The translations under genes and the position numbers were made by a program. From the NCBI GenBank assembly GCA_026389265.1, contig JAPLIE010000045.1, forward strand, positions 1 through 64,000: DNA of 64,000 bases, read 5' to 3'. The stretch is from Cyanobacteriota bacterium. Its GTDB lineage: Bacteria; Cyanobacteriota; Cyanobacteriia; PCC-6307; Cyanobiaceae. Shown here in pieces: positions 17,701-26,932 of this stretch; the stretch's first letter is position 1, and the number at the start of each line of letters is the position of its first letter. The notes under the pieces are model-generated. The model saw nothing but the letters and a program-made list of their open reading frames with translations. It was not told the DNA's origin and did not search any database.

Positions 17701-19433
17701 ATGAACCCCAAAGCCCCCCTGGTTGTCCCTGGCCTTCGGGCCGCCGGCCTTGGCCTGGCCTTCGGCCTGATCGGTGCCACCGCCACCCCGGCGGGAGCGG
17801 CACCGCTGCAGCAGCCCGCCGCCACCCTGTATCGCGGCGGCGACATCCTCACCATGGCGGGGCCCAAGCCCGCCTACGCCGAGGCGCTGGTGGAGAAGGG
17901 CGGGCGCATCCTTTATGTGGGGCCCCTGGCCGGGGCGATCAAGGCGGCCGGTGGCGGCGCCCGCCAGGTGAACCTCACCGGCCGCACCCTGCTGCCGGGC
18001 TTCATCGATGCCCATGGCCACCTGGTGCTGGCCAGCCACACGCTGCTCAACGCCGACCTGATCGGCGTGAAGAGCATCCCCGAACTGCTCGGGCGCATGA
18101 AGGCCCATGCCGCCACCTTGCCGGAGGGCGTGTGGGTGGAGGGCCTGGGCTACCGGGCTGAACAGCTCGCCGAAAACCGTCACCCCACCAAGGAGGAGCT
18201 CGACAGCGTGAGCACCAGCCGGGCGGTATTCGTGCAGGACGGCTCCGGCCACCAGGGTTCGATCAATTCCGTGCTGCTCAAGCAAATGGGCTGGAGCGCC
18301 AGCAGCAAGGATCCAGCCGGGGGGGTGATCTCCCGCAAACCGGGCAGCAGCGAGCCCAGCGGCCACATCGCTGAAGCGCCGGTGTTTGCGGTGCTGGCGG
18401 CCAAGGCGCCCCTCACCCCAGCCCAGATTCGCCTCGGGGTGGCCAAGGCCGTGGCCCTCTGGACGGCCAACGGTCAAACCACGGCCTCCGAGATGGGTTT
18501 TGGCCTCAGCGATGACGACATCGACGTGGCCCGGCAGATGCTCGATGAGAAGCTGCTGCCGATCGACCTGCTGCTCTATGTGAAGCAGTCCTTCCTGGAG
18601 CAGGCCAAGGCGGGCCGCAGTGCCGTGATGGCCCAATACGCCGATCCCGCATCGCGAGCGCCGCGGGTGGATGGCGATGGGCGCTATCTCAACCGGGTGC
18701 GGTTGGCAGGGGCAAAATTCTGGCTGGACGGCAGCATGGATAACGCCTTCATGTCGCAGCCCTACACCAACAATCCGCCGGGAAATACGGAGAAAAACTT
18801 CCGCGGCCTGGCCGTGGATCCCCAGGCCGCCGTGGAGGCCACCGTGGCCACCTATTGGAAGAGCAACCGCCAGGTGGCCGGCCACAGCATCGGCGACCAG
18901 GCGGTGGATAACTTCCTCACGGCGATCGAGCCGGGGCGGCTGGTTCAGTGCAGCGGGCCGGCATCCCCTGGACCATGCACCACGACATGCCCGCCGGCGT
19001 GAGCCCCAGCCTGATTTATGCCCTCTGGAACATCGTGAACCGCACCACCAAATCCGGGGTGGTGCTGGCACCACAGGAAAAGGTGAGCGCCTACGACGGC
19101 CTGCGGGCCATCACGATCAACGGTGCCTACCAGTTCCACGAGGAGAAAAGCAAGGGTTCGCTAGAGCCCGGCAAGCTGGCCGACCTGGTGGTGCTGAGCG
19201 CCAATCCCTTGAAGGTGGACCCCCTTTCCATCAAGGACATCCAGGTGCTGGAAACGATCAAGGAGGGCACCAGCCTCTATCGCAATCCCGCCCTCAGCGC
19301 CGGCGGGGCCACCACCGCAGCGGCACCGATCAACGAGAAGGACAACTGCCTGGTGCCCCACGACCACCCCCAGAAGCCCCTCAATCCGGCCCAGCAGGCC
19401 ACCATGGATCGGCTGTTGGCGCCAAGGCCCTGA
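17701..19433 (+). pseudogene. YtcJ-type amidohydrolase (copy 2), broken by an internal deletion and frame change
   Basis: Paralogue of 5149-7001. Signal peptide, DAHGHL, the RHPT...GSGHQGS region and LAGAKFWLDGSMDNAF are present in the first frame up to DNFLTAIEPG (about 18935). The sequence then resumes in another frame at RAGIPWTMHHDMP and runs to 19433. Compared with copy 1, about 65 residues are missing at the break, including the strand with the metal-binding HAQ motif. So copy 2 keeps what copy 1 lost and lacks what copy 1 kept. Not expected to be active. Confidence 0.8.
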
Positions 19434-19532
19434 GGCGCTCGACAGGCAGGTACCCAACCAGGCGTTCGTGCTCCGAGGCAAGCCCGTCTGGCGGTCGTTA
19501 TTCTGGCACGCTCACGACATCGCCCGCGCCCG

Positions 19533-20591
19533 ATGCTCACCATCCCGGATCGTTGGGGGCCGTGTTGCCTCAGCGAACCGCGACTGCCCTTTCTCAACCT
19601 GCCCGGAACCTCGGCCCAGCTCGGTGACCCGGTGCAGGTGGCCGAGAGGCTGGCCACCCTGCTCCCCGTGCGCAGTTGTGATACCCAGGAGCGTCCCTCC
19701 CCGGCGCGGCCGTTCCGCTGTCACACCGGTGGCCTACGGCTCGGGCCCCTCAGCCTGGTGGCGATCTGGGGACCGGGGCTGCGGGGCGAGGTGGACGGCA
19801 TCGCGCAGGCCAGCTTCATCCTTCCCTACCGGGGCCAGGGGCACTTCCGGCTCGGCCGCAGCAGCCTCCGCAACCTCGCCGGCCGGACCCTGCTCTATCT
19901 GCCCCCAGAACCCTGGCGCACCAGCAACGACGCCATGGGGGGTATCACGATCCGGCTCGATCCGGCCCTGATCCGCCAAGTGGGACTCACCATGGCCGGA
20001 CCCCGGGCCGCCCCGGAAGCCTGGCAGGCTCTGGCCACCCATCCGCTCGTGGTGGAGCTGGAGCAGCCCTCCAACCCGGTGCGCTTCGAGCGGCTCTACC
20101 GGTTGATGCTGTTCATCGATGGCCTGCTGCTCCGCCAAGGAGGTGTGTCGGATCTGCTGCGGCTCGACGATCTGCTGCTGCGCCAGATCGTGGAGGTGCT
20201 GGCCCCGGCCCTGCTGGCCGATCGCGCCGCCCCCGATCCGGAGGTTTCCGACTGTGCCATCGATGCGCTGGTGGATTGGATCCATGCCCACTGCCACGAG
20301 CCGATCAGCCTCTCGGAACTGGAACAGCGCTCCCATTACTCGCGCCGCAGTCTGCAGTACGCCTTCAAAGCCAGGTTCGGCTGCGGTCCGATGCAATACC
20401 TGCGGCGCCAAAGGCTCTGGCTGGCCCGCCGCCGGCTGGAGGACCCCGGGCCGGAGTGCAACGTGAGCAGCATCGCCAGCGCCTGTGGCTATCTCAGCCT
20501 GGCCAGCTTCAGTCGGGATTTCCAGCGGCGCTTTGGAACTTCCCCCTCCAACATGCTGGCCCAGCGGCGATGGTCCTGGAAGGGCAAGTAG
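19533..20591 (+). CDS. AraC-family transcriptional regulator
   Basis: A 352-residue regulator. The C-terminal 100 residues carry the double helix-turn-helix of AraC/XylS proteins (ISLSELEQRSHYSRRSLQYA; then VSSIASACGYLSLASFSRDF). The N-terminal part resembles the AraC_binding_2/RipA-like sensory region (LPYRGQGHFRLG, LLYLPPEPWR). ATG 19533 is used. It lies upstream of the arginase gene on the same strand with a 74-base gap, so it may control that gene, but no binding site could be defined. Confidence 0.88.
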   Translation: MLTIPDRWGPCCLSEPRLPFLNLPGTSAQLGDPVQVAERLATLLPVRSCDTQERPSPARPFRCHTGGLRLGPLSLVAIWGPGLRGEVDGIAQASFILPYRGQGHFRLGRSSLRNLAGRTLLYLPPEPWRTSNDAMGGITIRLDPALIRQVGLTMAGPRAAPEAWQALATHPLVVELEQPSNPVRFERLYRLMLFIDGLLLRQGGVSDLLRLDDLLLRQIVEVLAPALLADRAAPDPEVSDCAIDALVDWIHAHCHEPISLSELEQRSHYSRRSLQYAFKARFGCGPMQYLRRQRLWLARRRLEDPGPECNVSSIASACGYLSLASFSRDFQRRFGTSPSNMLAQRRWSWKGK

Positions 20592-20665
20592 CGGTAAGCA
20601 CAGCCATTCAGGTCAAGCCACGACGAAAGTGCACCCCTGGCGTCTTTCCTTTGGTCTTGACCGCT

Positions 20666-21811
20666 GTGCAGGATATTTCCAACCTATTCAACCCATTAGT
20701 CCTCAACGCCGACGGGGAGATCAGCCAGCGGCTGAAGACGACCTTTGGGCAGCTCACCAGCACGGCCCGCCTCGCCGCCGTGGGGTTGGTGGAGGTGGAC
20801 TGTGATTTGGGAGCGGGAACCGCTGGAGCCGGATCGGGGATCGAGCTGCTCAGGGGCGAGGTGCTGCGCCAACAAGATCCTTCCGCCAGGGTGACCGCCC
20901 GAGCCTCCGAAGTCGACGGCGGCACCGCGACACCCCATGCGCGCCACATTGAGGCAATCACGCGGGTGATGGCCGATGCCGCCGACCTGGTGGCCGCCAC
21001 CCTCGAGCAGGGCCTGTTTCCGATTGTGCTGGCCGGCGACCATTCGACGGCCGCCGCCACCATCGCCGGCATCCGCCGCGCCCATCCCGGCGATCGATTG
21101 GGGGTGATCTGGATCGATGCCCACGCCGATATCCACTCCCCGTTCACCACGCCCTCGGGGAACATGCACGGCATGCCCCTGGCGATCGCGGCCGCCCATG
21201 ACAACCTGCCGGAGGCGATCAATGATCCGGATACCATGACTCGCCAGCTCTGGCGGCAGCTGCAGGAGCTGGGCGGATCCCAGGGGCCGGCCCTCGATCT
21301 GGGAGACCTGATCTACATCGCGGTTCGCGATACGGAGCCAGCCGAGGATGCAACGCTGGCCTCCTATGCCATCCCGGTGGTCTGCACCGAACAAGTGCGG
21401 CGTGAAGGGCCCGATGCCGCCGCCCGCCGCTGCCTCAATTACCTCGCCGCGGTGGATCGGATCTACGTGAGCTTCGATGTGGATGCCCTTGATTCCACGA
21501 TCTGCAAGGGTACGGGCACACCGGTGCCCGGTGGGCTCTGGGCCGATGAAGCCGAGGCGATCCTGCGACGCCTGCTGGCCGATCCGCGGGTGTGCTGCTG
21601 GGAAATCTGTGAGATCAATCCCCATCTCGATACCCTCAACACCTTGGCGGAGCTGTCGCTGAGGATTTTCAACAGCGGTCTGGAGCAGCTCGCGGAGCGT
21701 TTCACCGCTCCCGGGTCGGCCATGCACGCTGATTCCCGGCTTCCGCTTTCGCAAAGATCGATCGATCCGGATGGCCCAGTCGCGTTGGGCTGGCGCAGTT
21801 CGCGGCGCTAG
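20666..21811 (+). CDS. Arginase-family ureohydrolase
   Basis: Predicted to hydrolyse arginine (or a related guanidino compound) to urea and an amine, using two manganese ions. Metal-binding motifs: LAGDHST near residue 127, WIDAHADIH near 150 and SFDVDALDS near 270. The loop PSGNMHGMPLA is the one seen in true arginases rather than agmatinases. The C-terminus is longer than usual. The start is unsure: GTG 20666 is used, TTG 20657 is possible, and the frame stays open upstream. Adjacent AraC gene upstream. Confidence 0.85.
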   Translation: MQDISNLFNPLVLNADGEISQRLKTTFGQLTSTARLAAVGLVEVDCDLGAGTAGAGSGIELLRGEVLRQQDPSARVTARASEVDGGTATPHARHIEAITRVMADAADLVAATLEQGLFPIVLAGDHSTAAATIAGIRRAHPGDRLGVIWIDAHADIHSPFTTPSGNMHGMPLAIAAAHDNLPEAINDPDTMTRQLWRQLQELGGSQGPALDLGDLIYIAVRDTEPAEDATLASYAIPVVCTEQVRREGPDAAARRCLNYLAAVDRIYVSFDVDALDSTICKGTGTPVPGGLWADEAEAILRRLLADPRVCCWEICEINPHLDTLNTLAELSLRIFNSGLEQLAERFTAPGSAMHADSRLPLSQRSIDPDGPVALGWRSSRR

Positions 21812-21887
21812 ATGGCGGCCAACCCCCCTCCGCCAGCGTGAGATCCGCCACCAAAACGCCTTAGCGGCAAGGCTCAGGGCATTGAAA

Positions 21888-23045
21888 ATGATTGCCACAT
21901 ACCACTGCCCACCCCCGGCCTTGGCTGACGCCCAACCCACCCTGATCCGCGATTTCGCCTCCCGCTGCCGGGAGCGGATCGAGGAATTTGAGAAAACCCA
22001 GGTGCGTTGCGGGCTGATCGGGCCCTCCGGCAGCGGTAAGTCGTCGCTGATCAATGCCATTGCCGGTGAACGCATCGCCCGGGTGGGCGTGGTGGAGACC
22101 ACCAACGATCCCCTGGAGATCAGCCACCGCGGCATCACGTTTGTGGATCTGCCGGGCTGTGGCACCCGCCGCTGGCCGAAGGACACCTACGTGGAGCGGC
22201 TGGATCTGGCCAGCTACGACTGCTTCCTGCTGGTGACAGCCCAGCGCTTTTACGAAAACGACGCTTTCCTGTTCCACCAGCTGCGGGCCCTTGGCAAACC
22301 CTGCTTTGTGGTGCGCAACATGATCGATCGCGCCATCGAGGATGGCCGCCACGACCACGGCCACGACGAGTTCGAGATTCGGAGCATCATTCAACAGGAC
22401 ATTACCGCTCAGCTGGAGCCCGATCCACCGGAGCGGGTGTATCTCACCTCGGCCCGCCAGCCCGCCCAACACGACCTGCAGGTGCTGCTAGTGGATATCG
22501 GCGCGGCTCTGGCGGGGCTGAAGCAATCGCGCTTCGTGGCCGATATGGCCGCCTACGGCCAGGACGCCCTCCAGCGCAAGCGCAAGGTGGCCCAGGAGCG
22601 CATCCCCCCCTATGCCGGCCTGGCCGCCGCCAATGGCAGCCTCAATCCCATACCCGGCCTGGATCTGGCTGCCGATGTGTCATTGCTGCTGAAGCTCGGC
22701 GAGGAGATCTCCGCCATCTATGGCCTCACCAGCAGCCAGTTCGATTACATCAAGCGCCTGCTCGGGCCGAAGGCCCTGCCCTCGTTGCTCACCAAACTCG
22801 CCCAGTTCGGCACCAAATACCTGGCCCGCGAGGGCCTGATCGGCCTGCTGAAACGCCTCGCCAGCCGCGAGCTGAGCCGCCAGTCGACCCGCTGGATTCC
22901 CCTGGCGGGCCCCTTGATCGCAGCGGGGATCGGCTGGCAGTCCACCTTCATGCTCGGCGAGCAGCTGGTGGATGAGGCTGAGGCGCTGGCGGGCGAGATC
23001 CTGGCCGACATCCTCAGCAGCAACGAACTGCCGCAGCGGGGCTGA
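21888..23045 (+). CDS. IRG-like (interferon-inducible GTPase-like) P-loop GTPase
   Basis: A 385-residue GTPase. G1 GPSGSGKSS at residues 45-53, G3 DLPGCGT near 89, and a G4-like VRNMID near 140. The C-terminal half is helical and hydrophobic (LNPIPGLDLAADVSLLLKLG; IPLAGPLIAAGIGWQ), as in bacterial relatives of immunity-related GTPases that act on membranes. Bacterial function is unknown. Start ATG 21888 gives a compact N-terminus. It follows arginase by 76 bases on the same strand. Intact. Confidence 0.8.
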   Translation: MIATYHCPPPALADAQPTLIRDFASRCRERIEEFEKTQVRCGLIGPSGSGKSSLINAIAGERIARVGVVETTNDPLEISHRGITFVDLPGCGTRRWPKDTYVERLDLASYDCFLLVTAQRFYENDAFLFHQLRALGKPCFVVRNMIDRAIEDGRHDHGHDEFEIRSIIQQDITAQLEPDPPERVYLTSARQPAQHDLQVLLVDIGAALAGLKQSRFVADMAAYGQDALQRKRKVAQERIPPYAGLAAANGSLNPIPGLDLAADVSLLLKLGEEISAIYGLTSSQFDYIKRLLGPKALPSLLTKLAQFGTKYLAREGLIGLLKRLASRELSRQSTRWIPLAGPLIAAGIGWQSTFMLGEQLVDEAEALAGEILADILSSNELPQRG

Positions 23046-23130
23046 GCCGGCGGCTGTGTGATCAACGTGTTGGTGGGCTGATCCACCCGAAGGCGAGGCT
23101 GGGGGCGTCTCCAGCAGCGGCGTCGCGGCA

Positions 23131-23754
23131 TCAATCTTGGCGCCGCCACACCGCCAACCCCCCGGAACGGCCGCGGGCCGCCAGCCAGCGGCCCTCAGCG
23201 CCGCTGGCGATCAGGGCAAAGAAGGCCCCGCGCCGGGAATCCGGTGCCGGCAGGGAGCGTTGCAGCAGCAGCCATTGGCCAGCGCGGATCTCGAGCCGAT
23301 CGAACTGGAAGCGCAGCAGGGGCCTGCGCCCCTCCAGCCAGCCTGGTCCCTGAAAGCGCAGTTCCAGGGGCCCAAGCTTCACCGCATTGGTGAGCTTCAA
23401 GCCGGGGTGGGGCTTCGGCGCGGTATCCGGGCCGGTATTCGGTCCGTTGTCAGGCCCGGCGTCCGGTTGGGTATTCGGTCCGGTATCGAGTCCGGAGTCC
23501 GGCCCGGCGCCTGGTTCCGCCTCGATCCGCAGGCTGGCCCCCAGGGCCCGCAGCGCCACCCCGGCGAGGGGCGAGGGCTGTCGCTGTCCCCGAGACCAAA
23601 CCCTCTCCAGCCACCAGAGCCCCGCCAGGTCGGCCCTCTCCAGGCCCGATCCATCCCGCCGGGCCACTTGCTCCAAGGCCTGCAGCGCATCGCCACTGGG
23701 TAATGCCTCCTTAGCAGGCCCGCCTTCGGGAACAGCATCGATCGGAGCAGGCAT
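23131..23754 (-). CDS. Hypothetical protein with a G-P-(D/N)-X repeat
   Basis: A 207-residue protein of unknown function. The N-terminal part (LAGLWWLERVWSRGQ) and C-terminal part (LGPLELRFQGPGWLEGRRPL, LRFQFDRLEIRAGQWLLLQR) look like one beta-rich domain split by a low-complexity insert of about 32 residues made of four-residue units such as GPDT, GPNT and GPDN. The insert is encoded by the 12-bp repeats at 23423-23518. The layout is faintly reminiscent of plastid-lipid-associated (fibrillin-like) proteins, but this is not secure. Divergent from feoA. Confidence 0.6.
   Translation of the reverse strand: MPAPIDAVPEGGPAKEALPSGDALQALEQVARRDGSGLERADLAGLWWLERVWSRGQRQPSPLAGVALRALGASLRIEAEPGAGPDSGLDTGPNTQPDAGPDNGPNTGPDTAPKPHPGLKLTNAVKLGPLELRFQGPGWLEGRRPLLRFQFDRLEIRAGQWLLLQRSLPAPDSRRGAFFALIASGAEGRWLAARGRSGGLAVWRRQD
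23423..23518. repeat. Eight degenerate 12-bp tandem repeats inside a coding region
   Basis: Units of 12 bases, two of them identical (GTATTCGGTCCG at 23435 and 23471), encode four-residue G-P-(D/N)-(T/S/A/N) blocks on the minus strand. The period is a multiple of three, so copy-number change keeps the frame. Confidence 0.8.
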
Positions 23755-23952
23755 GGGGACAGCAGCGTCGCTGATGGGGATGGCGGGGCTGAACAGGTGG
23801 AGCTGGCGGAACTGGCGGAGCAGGCGCGGCCGGAGCCTCGGGGAGGCCTAGTTCGGCGCCGTCGCGGACCACCGGCCGCTTCCGCCGCTGGAGGAGAATC
23901 GGCTAGTTGGGCGTTCCCTTCGCAGGCCCACCATTGCAGAGACTCGCCGCTG

Positions 23953-24252
23953 ATGGTTGCCAGCCCCGGATCCCCCTCGAATCCCTCCCCTCAATCGCTC
24001 AACGATGTGCCGGTGGGCCAGCGGGTGCGGATCGCCTCGCTTCCCAGCCACGCCGTGCTGCGGGAACGCCTCAGGGCCCTCGGGATCCGGCCGGGTGTGG
24101 TGATCCAGGTGGTGCGCCGGGGCCGGCCGGGGGGGATTCTGCACCTGGCCCATGGGCCGCTGGAATTCATGCTGCGCCGTGAGCAGGCCGCCGAGATCGC
24201 CGTGGGTGTGGCAGGGGCTCCCGGAGAGGGGCCCCGCCCCCAGGAGCCCTGA
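23953..24252 (+). CDS. feoA: FeoA-family ferrous iron transport accessory protein
   Basis: A 99-residue protein with the SH3-like FeoA fold: VPVGQRVRIASLPSHAVLRE, LRALGIRPG, then RRGRPGG and PLEFMLRREQAAEIAV. It is thought to regulate or assemble with FeoB. It has a short Pro/Ser-rich N-terminal extension and a proline-rich tail. Unusually it is convergent with feoB (38 bases between the stops) rather than upstream of it on the same strand, so the two cannot share a promoter. Confidence 0.88.
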   Translation: MVASPGSPSNPSPQSLNDVPVGQRVRIASLPSHAVLRERLRALGIRPGVVIQVVRRGRPGGILHLAHGPLEFMLRREQAAEIAVGVAGAPGEGPRPQEP

Positions 24253-24290
24253 GGGCCAATGGCCTGGCTGCGCCAACCGGACTCTGAGCC

Positions 24291-26210
24291 TCAGCCCCCG
24301 GCCAGCCCCAGCAGCCGGCCGCCCTGGAACACCAGCAGCGCCGCGATCCAGGCCAGGCTCATGGACCAGAGCACGGAGCGCAGGGCGAACATCCGACTCT
24401 TCGCCTCCTTGATCTGCACCGCCACCGTGGAGAGGCAGGGGGTGTAGAGGAGCGTGAAGGTCATGAAGCTGAGGGCCTGAAGCGGCGTGATTGAGGCCTG
24501 CATCGCCGCCCCCAGGCCCGCCTCGCTGGTGTGGTGGATCACGGCCATGGCGCCCAGCAGGATCTCCTTGGCGATGAAGCCGAAGAACAGGGCCACCGTG
24601 AGATCGGGGGTCATGCCGATCGGGGCGAGCAGCGGATCAAAGACGCTGCCGATCCGGCTGGCGAAGGTGGGGCCTGCCCCCGCCACCTGAGGCGGCAGGT
24701 TGGTGAGCAGCCACACCAGGGCCGCCCCGGCCACGATGAAGCCCCGGGTGGTGACCATGAAGTTGTTCATCTCCCGCCAGGCGCGCCGCAGCATCGTGTG
24801 GAGGCTGGGTTTGCGGTAGGGCGGCAACTCCAGCACGAAGGCCTCGCGGTTGGGATAGGCCCGCTTGAAGAGCAGGCCGGTGATGATCGCGGCCGCGAAG
24901 CTCATCAGATAGAAGCCAAACACCACCAGGCCCGGCGCCCACCAGGGCTTCGGGAAGAACACCGCCGCCATGAACACGAACACCGTGAGCCTGGCCTGAC
25001 AGAGGGCAAACGGGATCACCATCATCGCCAGCAGCCGCATGCCGCGATCCCGGATCACCCGGGTGCCCATGATGGCCGGCACATTGCAGCCGAATCCCAT
25101 CACCTGCAGCACAAACGCCCGGCCGTCGAGCCCCAGCCAGTGCATGAAGCCATCCATCAGGAAGGCGGCCCGGGGTAGATAGCCCGAATCCTCCACGATC
25201 GCCAGGATCAGATAGAAGAGAAAGATGATCGGCAGGAAGCTCATCACCGTGCTCACGCCGAGCCATACCCCATCCACCAGGAAGTCGCGTAGCACCGGCG
25301 GTGTCCGCAGGACTTGAAGGAGGGGCACCAGCAGCTGATCGCGGAGCCCGTCGAACAGCCCGCCCATCAGCTCCTGCAGGGGCGTTCCCAGGGCATAGAT
25401 GGTCTGGAACATCACCAGCACGATGGCCAGGAACAGCAGCGGCCCCACCAGGGGGTGCAGCAGCAGCCGATCGAGGCGGCGGCTGTGGGGCCGCAGAAGC
25501 TGCTCCGGTTGGTCCACGAAGCGCTCCACCAGCTCCAGGCGAAGCGCCTCCAGTTGGTGGTCGTCAGCGCCGAAGAGGATCGGCCCGAGGGGATCAGTCC
25601 CCCGTCCATCCACCGAATGCTCTCGACCTGCGCGTCTGACGGTGTCGTCCGGCTGTCCTTCGGCCGGGCCCGGAATCCCCTCCTCCTGGGATGGGCGGCA
25701 GCCCTGGTGGATGGCAGCGAGTAGGCCGGCCATGCCCTCATGGCGTCGGGCGCTCACCGGCAGCACAGGCAGGGATAGGGCCTGCGCCAGCCCCCCAGGG
25801 TCGATCCGCACGCCGAAGCGCCTGGCCTCATCGCTCATGTTGAGGGCCAGCACGATCGGCAGGCCCGTTTCCCGCATCTGCAGCACCAACCGCAGCTGGC
25901 TGGCCACCTGGGTGGCGTTCAGCACCAGCAGCAGCAGATCCGGCGGCGTCTCGCTCAGGAAGCGCTGCACAATCGCCTCGTCCTCACTGCGGCCGGAGAG
26001 GTCGTGCACGCCCGGCAGGTCCACCAATTCGAAGGGCCGTCCCTCGCTGTCTGCGGGCAGGCGGCCCCGCAGCAGATCCACCGTGAGCCCAGGCCAGTTG
26101 GCGATATGGGCATGGCCGCCGGTGAGCCGGTTGAACAGGGTTGATTTGCCCGTGTTCGGCATACCCACCAGAGCCACCACAGCGGTTCCCGCCGGGGTCT
26201 GTGCCGCCAT
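24291..26210 (-). CDS. feoB: FeoB ferrous iron transporter
   Basis: Inner-membrane Fe(II) transporter of about 639 residues with an N-terminal G domain: G1 GMPNTGKS (about residue 16), G3 DLPG (about 62), G4 NMSD (about 127). A helical linker is followed by two Gate domains with the conserved GFGCNVPAIMGTR and LLYTPCLSTVAV, whose cysteines sit in the pore. ATG 26210 (MAAQTPAG) places the G domain normally; ATG 26276 upstream is possible. A variable acidic stretch (about 195-220) separates the G domain from the membrane part. Intact. Confidence 0.92.
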   Translation of the reverse strand: MAAQTPAGTAVVALVGMPNTGKSTLFNRLTGGHAHIANWPGLTVDLLRGRLPADSEGRPFELVDLPGVHDLSGRSEDEAIVQRFLSETPPDLLLLVLNATQVASQLRLVLQMRETGLPIVLALNMSDEARRFGVRIDPGGLAQALSLPVLPVSARRHEGMAGLLAAIHQGCRPSQEEGIPGPAEGQPDDTVRRAGREHSVDGRGTDPLGPILFGADDHQLEALRLELVERFVDQPEQLLRPHSRRLDRLLLHPLVGPLLFLAIVLVMFQTIYALGTPLQELMGGLFDGLRDQLLVPLLQVLRTPPVLRDFLVDGVWLGVSTVMSFLPIIFLFYLILAIVEDSGYLPRAAFLMDGFMHWLGLDGRAFVLQVMGFGCNVPAIMGTRVIRDRGMRLLAMMVIPFALCQARLTVFVFMAAVFFPKPWWAPGLVVFGFYLMSFAAAIITGLLFKRAYPNREAFVLELPPYRKPSLHTMLRRAWREMNNFMVTTRGFIVAGAALVWLLTNLPPQVAGAGPTFASRIGSVFDPLLAPIGMTPDLTVALFFGFIAKEILLGAMAVIHHTSEAGLGAAMQASITPLQALSFMTFTLLYTPCLSTVAVQIKEAKSRMFALRSVLWSMSLAWIAALLVFQGGRLLGLAGG

Positions 26211-26365
26211 GGGGCTGCCATGGCACAGCACTCCGCTCGGTAACGCCCCCGGCCCCTGGCGGGAGGAGGCAGTCATGGGCTGTGCCCGTGGCGGCTGGGT
26301 GGCATCGCGATGCTCAGGTGTCCCTCGGCTCGATCATGGCCCCCAGACTCTCCCAGAATGAGCCC

Positions 26366-26902
26366 ATGGCCCACCCGCCACCTCCATTCCGGGGGCGTGC
26401 CCTCCGCCTCCCGGAGTCCCTGCACAGGAGCGCCGCCGTGGCCGGCAACGGCGCTCAGTCCCGGACCCACCCGATCGACCATGCCCTGCGGTTGCGCAGT
26501 CTCTGGCTGGCCTACCTCCTGGCCATGCTCTTCCACGTGGACCTGGGCCTGATGCCCCTGTTTCACGGCCTCTCGCCGGAGATCGCCGCCCAGGTGCCGC
26601 CGGCGCGGCTTGGATTGCTGTTCTGGGCGATATTGGTGTATTTCCTGATTCCGCTCGGCGCCTTGCTACGGATCGCCTGGGCCGCCAGCCAGCCCACACG
26701 CCCCGGCCACTGGCTCCGCTGGCGCCGCACCCATTTCTGGATCAGCGTGGTTTATACCCTCACCAACATTCCCCATCTGGTGGCCGACATCCTCGTGCCC
26801 GATTCCCGCGGTGACCAGGTGGCGCTGATGGCGGTGCTGCTGCTGATCGGTGTGCTGATCAACCGCGAGGCCTGGGCCTGGTGGCGCGAGGCCCGCCCCT
26901 GA
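26366..26902 (+). CDS. Predicted four-helix membrane protein of unknown function
   Basis: About 178 residues from ATG 26366. Four hydrophobic helices are visible (about residues 46-66, 80-102, 122-140 and 150-165). Motifs such as YTLTNIPHLVADILVPDSRG look conserved, but I do not recognise the family. It is separated from feoB by a divergent gap of 155 bases and is followed closely by the esterase gene. Confidence 0.6.
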   Translation: MAHPPPPFRGRALRLPESLHRSAAVAGNGAQSRTHPIDHALRLRSLWLAYLLAMLFHVDLGLMPLFHGLSPEIAAQVPPARLGLLFWAILVYFLIPLGALLRIAWAASQPTRPGHWLRWRRTHFWISVVYTLTNIPHLVADILVPDSRGDQVALMAVLLLIGVLINREAWAWWREARP

Positions 26903-26932
26903 GAGCATGGCCTCCCCTTCTGCTCCTCACCC

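Noticed and set aside
16777-19074. 765-codon open frame on the minus strand
   Set aside because: It is the antisense shadow of the outer-membrane protein and amidohydrolase genes. Its His/Gly/Gln-rich composition is typical of reverse frames in high-GC DNA.
20696-22186. 496-codon open frame on the minus strand
   Set aside because: Antisense to arginase and the IRG-like GTPase, both of which have clear catalytic motifs on the plus strand.
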